In this document: positions 13,923 through 14,309 of the stretch, one piece after another | Numbering within the stretch: position 1 is the first letter of the stretch | Layout of the letters: every line of letters starts with the position of its first letter | NCBI GenBank assembly: GCA_028293225.1 | Contig: JAQGPE010000488.1 | Coordinates: 1-14,309, forward strand | Reading direction: 5' to 3' | Length of the DNA: 14,309 nt | Source of the DNA: Akkermansiaceae bacterium | GTDB lineage: Bacteria > Verrucomicrobiota > Verrucomicrobiia > Verrucomicrobiales > Akkermansiaceae | The notes under the pieces: model-generated | The model's input: the letters and a program-made list of their open reading frames with translations, nothing else | What the model was told of the DNA's origin: nothing | Database searches by the model: none | Made by a program: the position numbers and the translations under genes

Positions 13923-14309
13923 GTGGCCCGTCGAGAAAATGCCCCGAAGCTGGATCGAGCGAGCGTGGTTGCCGCGGCTCTGGAGCTCCTGAACGAGACC
14001 GGTCTGGATGAAATGACCACCCGCAAGCTGGCCGGGCGGCTGGGGGTCCAGCAACCCGCCCTCTACTGGCATTTCCCCAACAAGCGCGCCCTGCTGGATG
14101 CTCTGGCGGAGGAAATGCTTACCCGAGGCCATACCCGCTCCCGGCCGCGAGCGGGTGAGAACTGGCGATCGTTCCTGCTGGAAAACGCCCGCAGCTTTCG
14201 CAGGGCCTTGCTGGCCTACCGCGATGGGGCGCGCATCCATGCGGGAACCAGCCCTTCCGCGCCGCAGTTCGGAGACATCGAAGCCCAGTTGCAGTTGCTC
14301 TGCGGCGCC
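13923..14309 (+). CDS. tetR: TetR family repressor of the tetracycline-repressor class (partial, runs off the window)
   Basis: Transcriptional repressor; the family releases its operator when bound by Mg-tetracycline or a related ligand. 129 codons from GTG at 13923, open to the window edge. The start is fixed by an in-frame TAA at 13911-13913 with no other usual start codon between. Residues 10-60 form the helix-turn-helix domain ([43 protein letters not shown]), very close to Tn10 TetR. The start of the ligand domain keeps the counterparts of TetR His64, Asn82, Phe86, His100, Thr103 and Gln116 (here H70, N88, F92, H106, T109, Q122), while Arg104 is Ser110. Two operator-like palindromes lie just upstream, so autoregulation is likely. 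The divergent gene is not an efflux pump. The ligand may be tetracycline or a similar polyketide; the C-terminal half is not visible. Confidence 0.9.
   Translation, partial: MARRENAPKLDRASVVAAALELLNETGLDEMTTRKLAGRLGVQQPALYWHFPNKRALLDALAEEMLTRGHTRSRPRAGENWRSFLLENARSFRRALLAYRDGARIHAGTSPSAPQFGDIEAQLQLLCGA

Noticed and set aside
13845..14240. 131-codon minus-strand open frame opposite tetR
   Set aside because: It overlaps the unmistakable TetR coding sequence and the operator region; an antisense shadow.
1..14309. CRISPR array, prophage, IS transposase or rRNA/tRNA gene
   Set aside because: No regularly spaced direct repeats, phage or transposase proteins, or RNA gene signatures were found; the repeats present are few, palindromic and far apart.

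Overview
The window looks like chromosome from a GC-rich member of the PVC group, most likely a Verrucomicrobiota bacterium (Luteolibacter/Haloferula-like). This rests on base composition, the many secreted or membrane proteins with no everyday family, the secretin-N-type module typical of verrucomicrobial proteins, the giant PVC-type secreted protein, the scarcity of Shine-Dalgarno sites and the interspersed GGGGGACA/TGTCCCCC palindromic repeats. The assignment is inference; there is no rRNA or phylogenetic marker set here.

Layout. Positions 1-121 hold the right part of a ~155-bp palindrome-ended repeat. Next comes a broken 5' fragment (208-366) of a paralogue of the membrane gene at 1810. 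A secreted protein built from two copies of one ~165-residue module lies on the minus strand (423-1631), divergent from a seven-TM membrane protein (1810-3798). A complete repeat copy (3799-3954) fills the spacer between that gene and the convergent minus-strand pair rsfS (5120-4758) and exoA/xth (4720-3959). A 629-bp divergent spacer (5121-5749) carries two copies of a small hairpin, a 5-bp microsatellite and another hairpin, but no convincing gene. Almost half the window is one gene (5750-12538) for a 2262-residue exported multidomain protein with an embedded secretin-N/STN-like segment. A third repeat copy (12552-12705) follows it, then a four-TM protein (12750-13295), a lone half-repeat (13326-13350), a ~100-residue unknown protein on the minus strand (13445-13747), and the 5' part of a tetracycline-repressor-type tetR (13923 to the window edge).

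How the genes fit together. rsfS and exoA are housekeeping genes and probably co-transcribed. The big exported protein, the duplicated-module protein and the two membrane proteins look like envelope functions of unknown role. The most specific regulatory reading is at the right end: a GTG-started TetR retains most residues that contact tetracycline in the Tn10 repressor. It is preceded by two palindromes whose centres are 30 bp apart, the first with the exact TATCA-N-TGATA core of tetO. The divergent gene is a small unknown protein rather than a TetA pump, so either that protein or something beyond the right edge is the regulated target.
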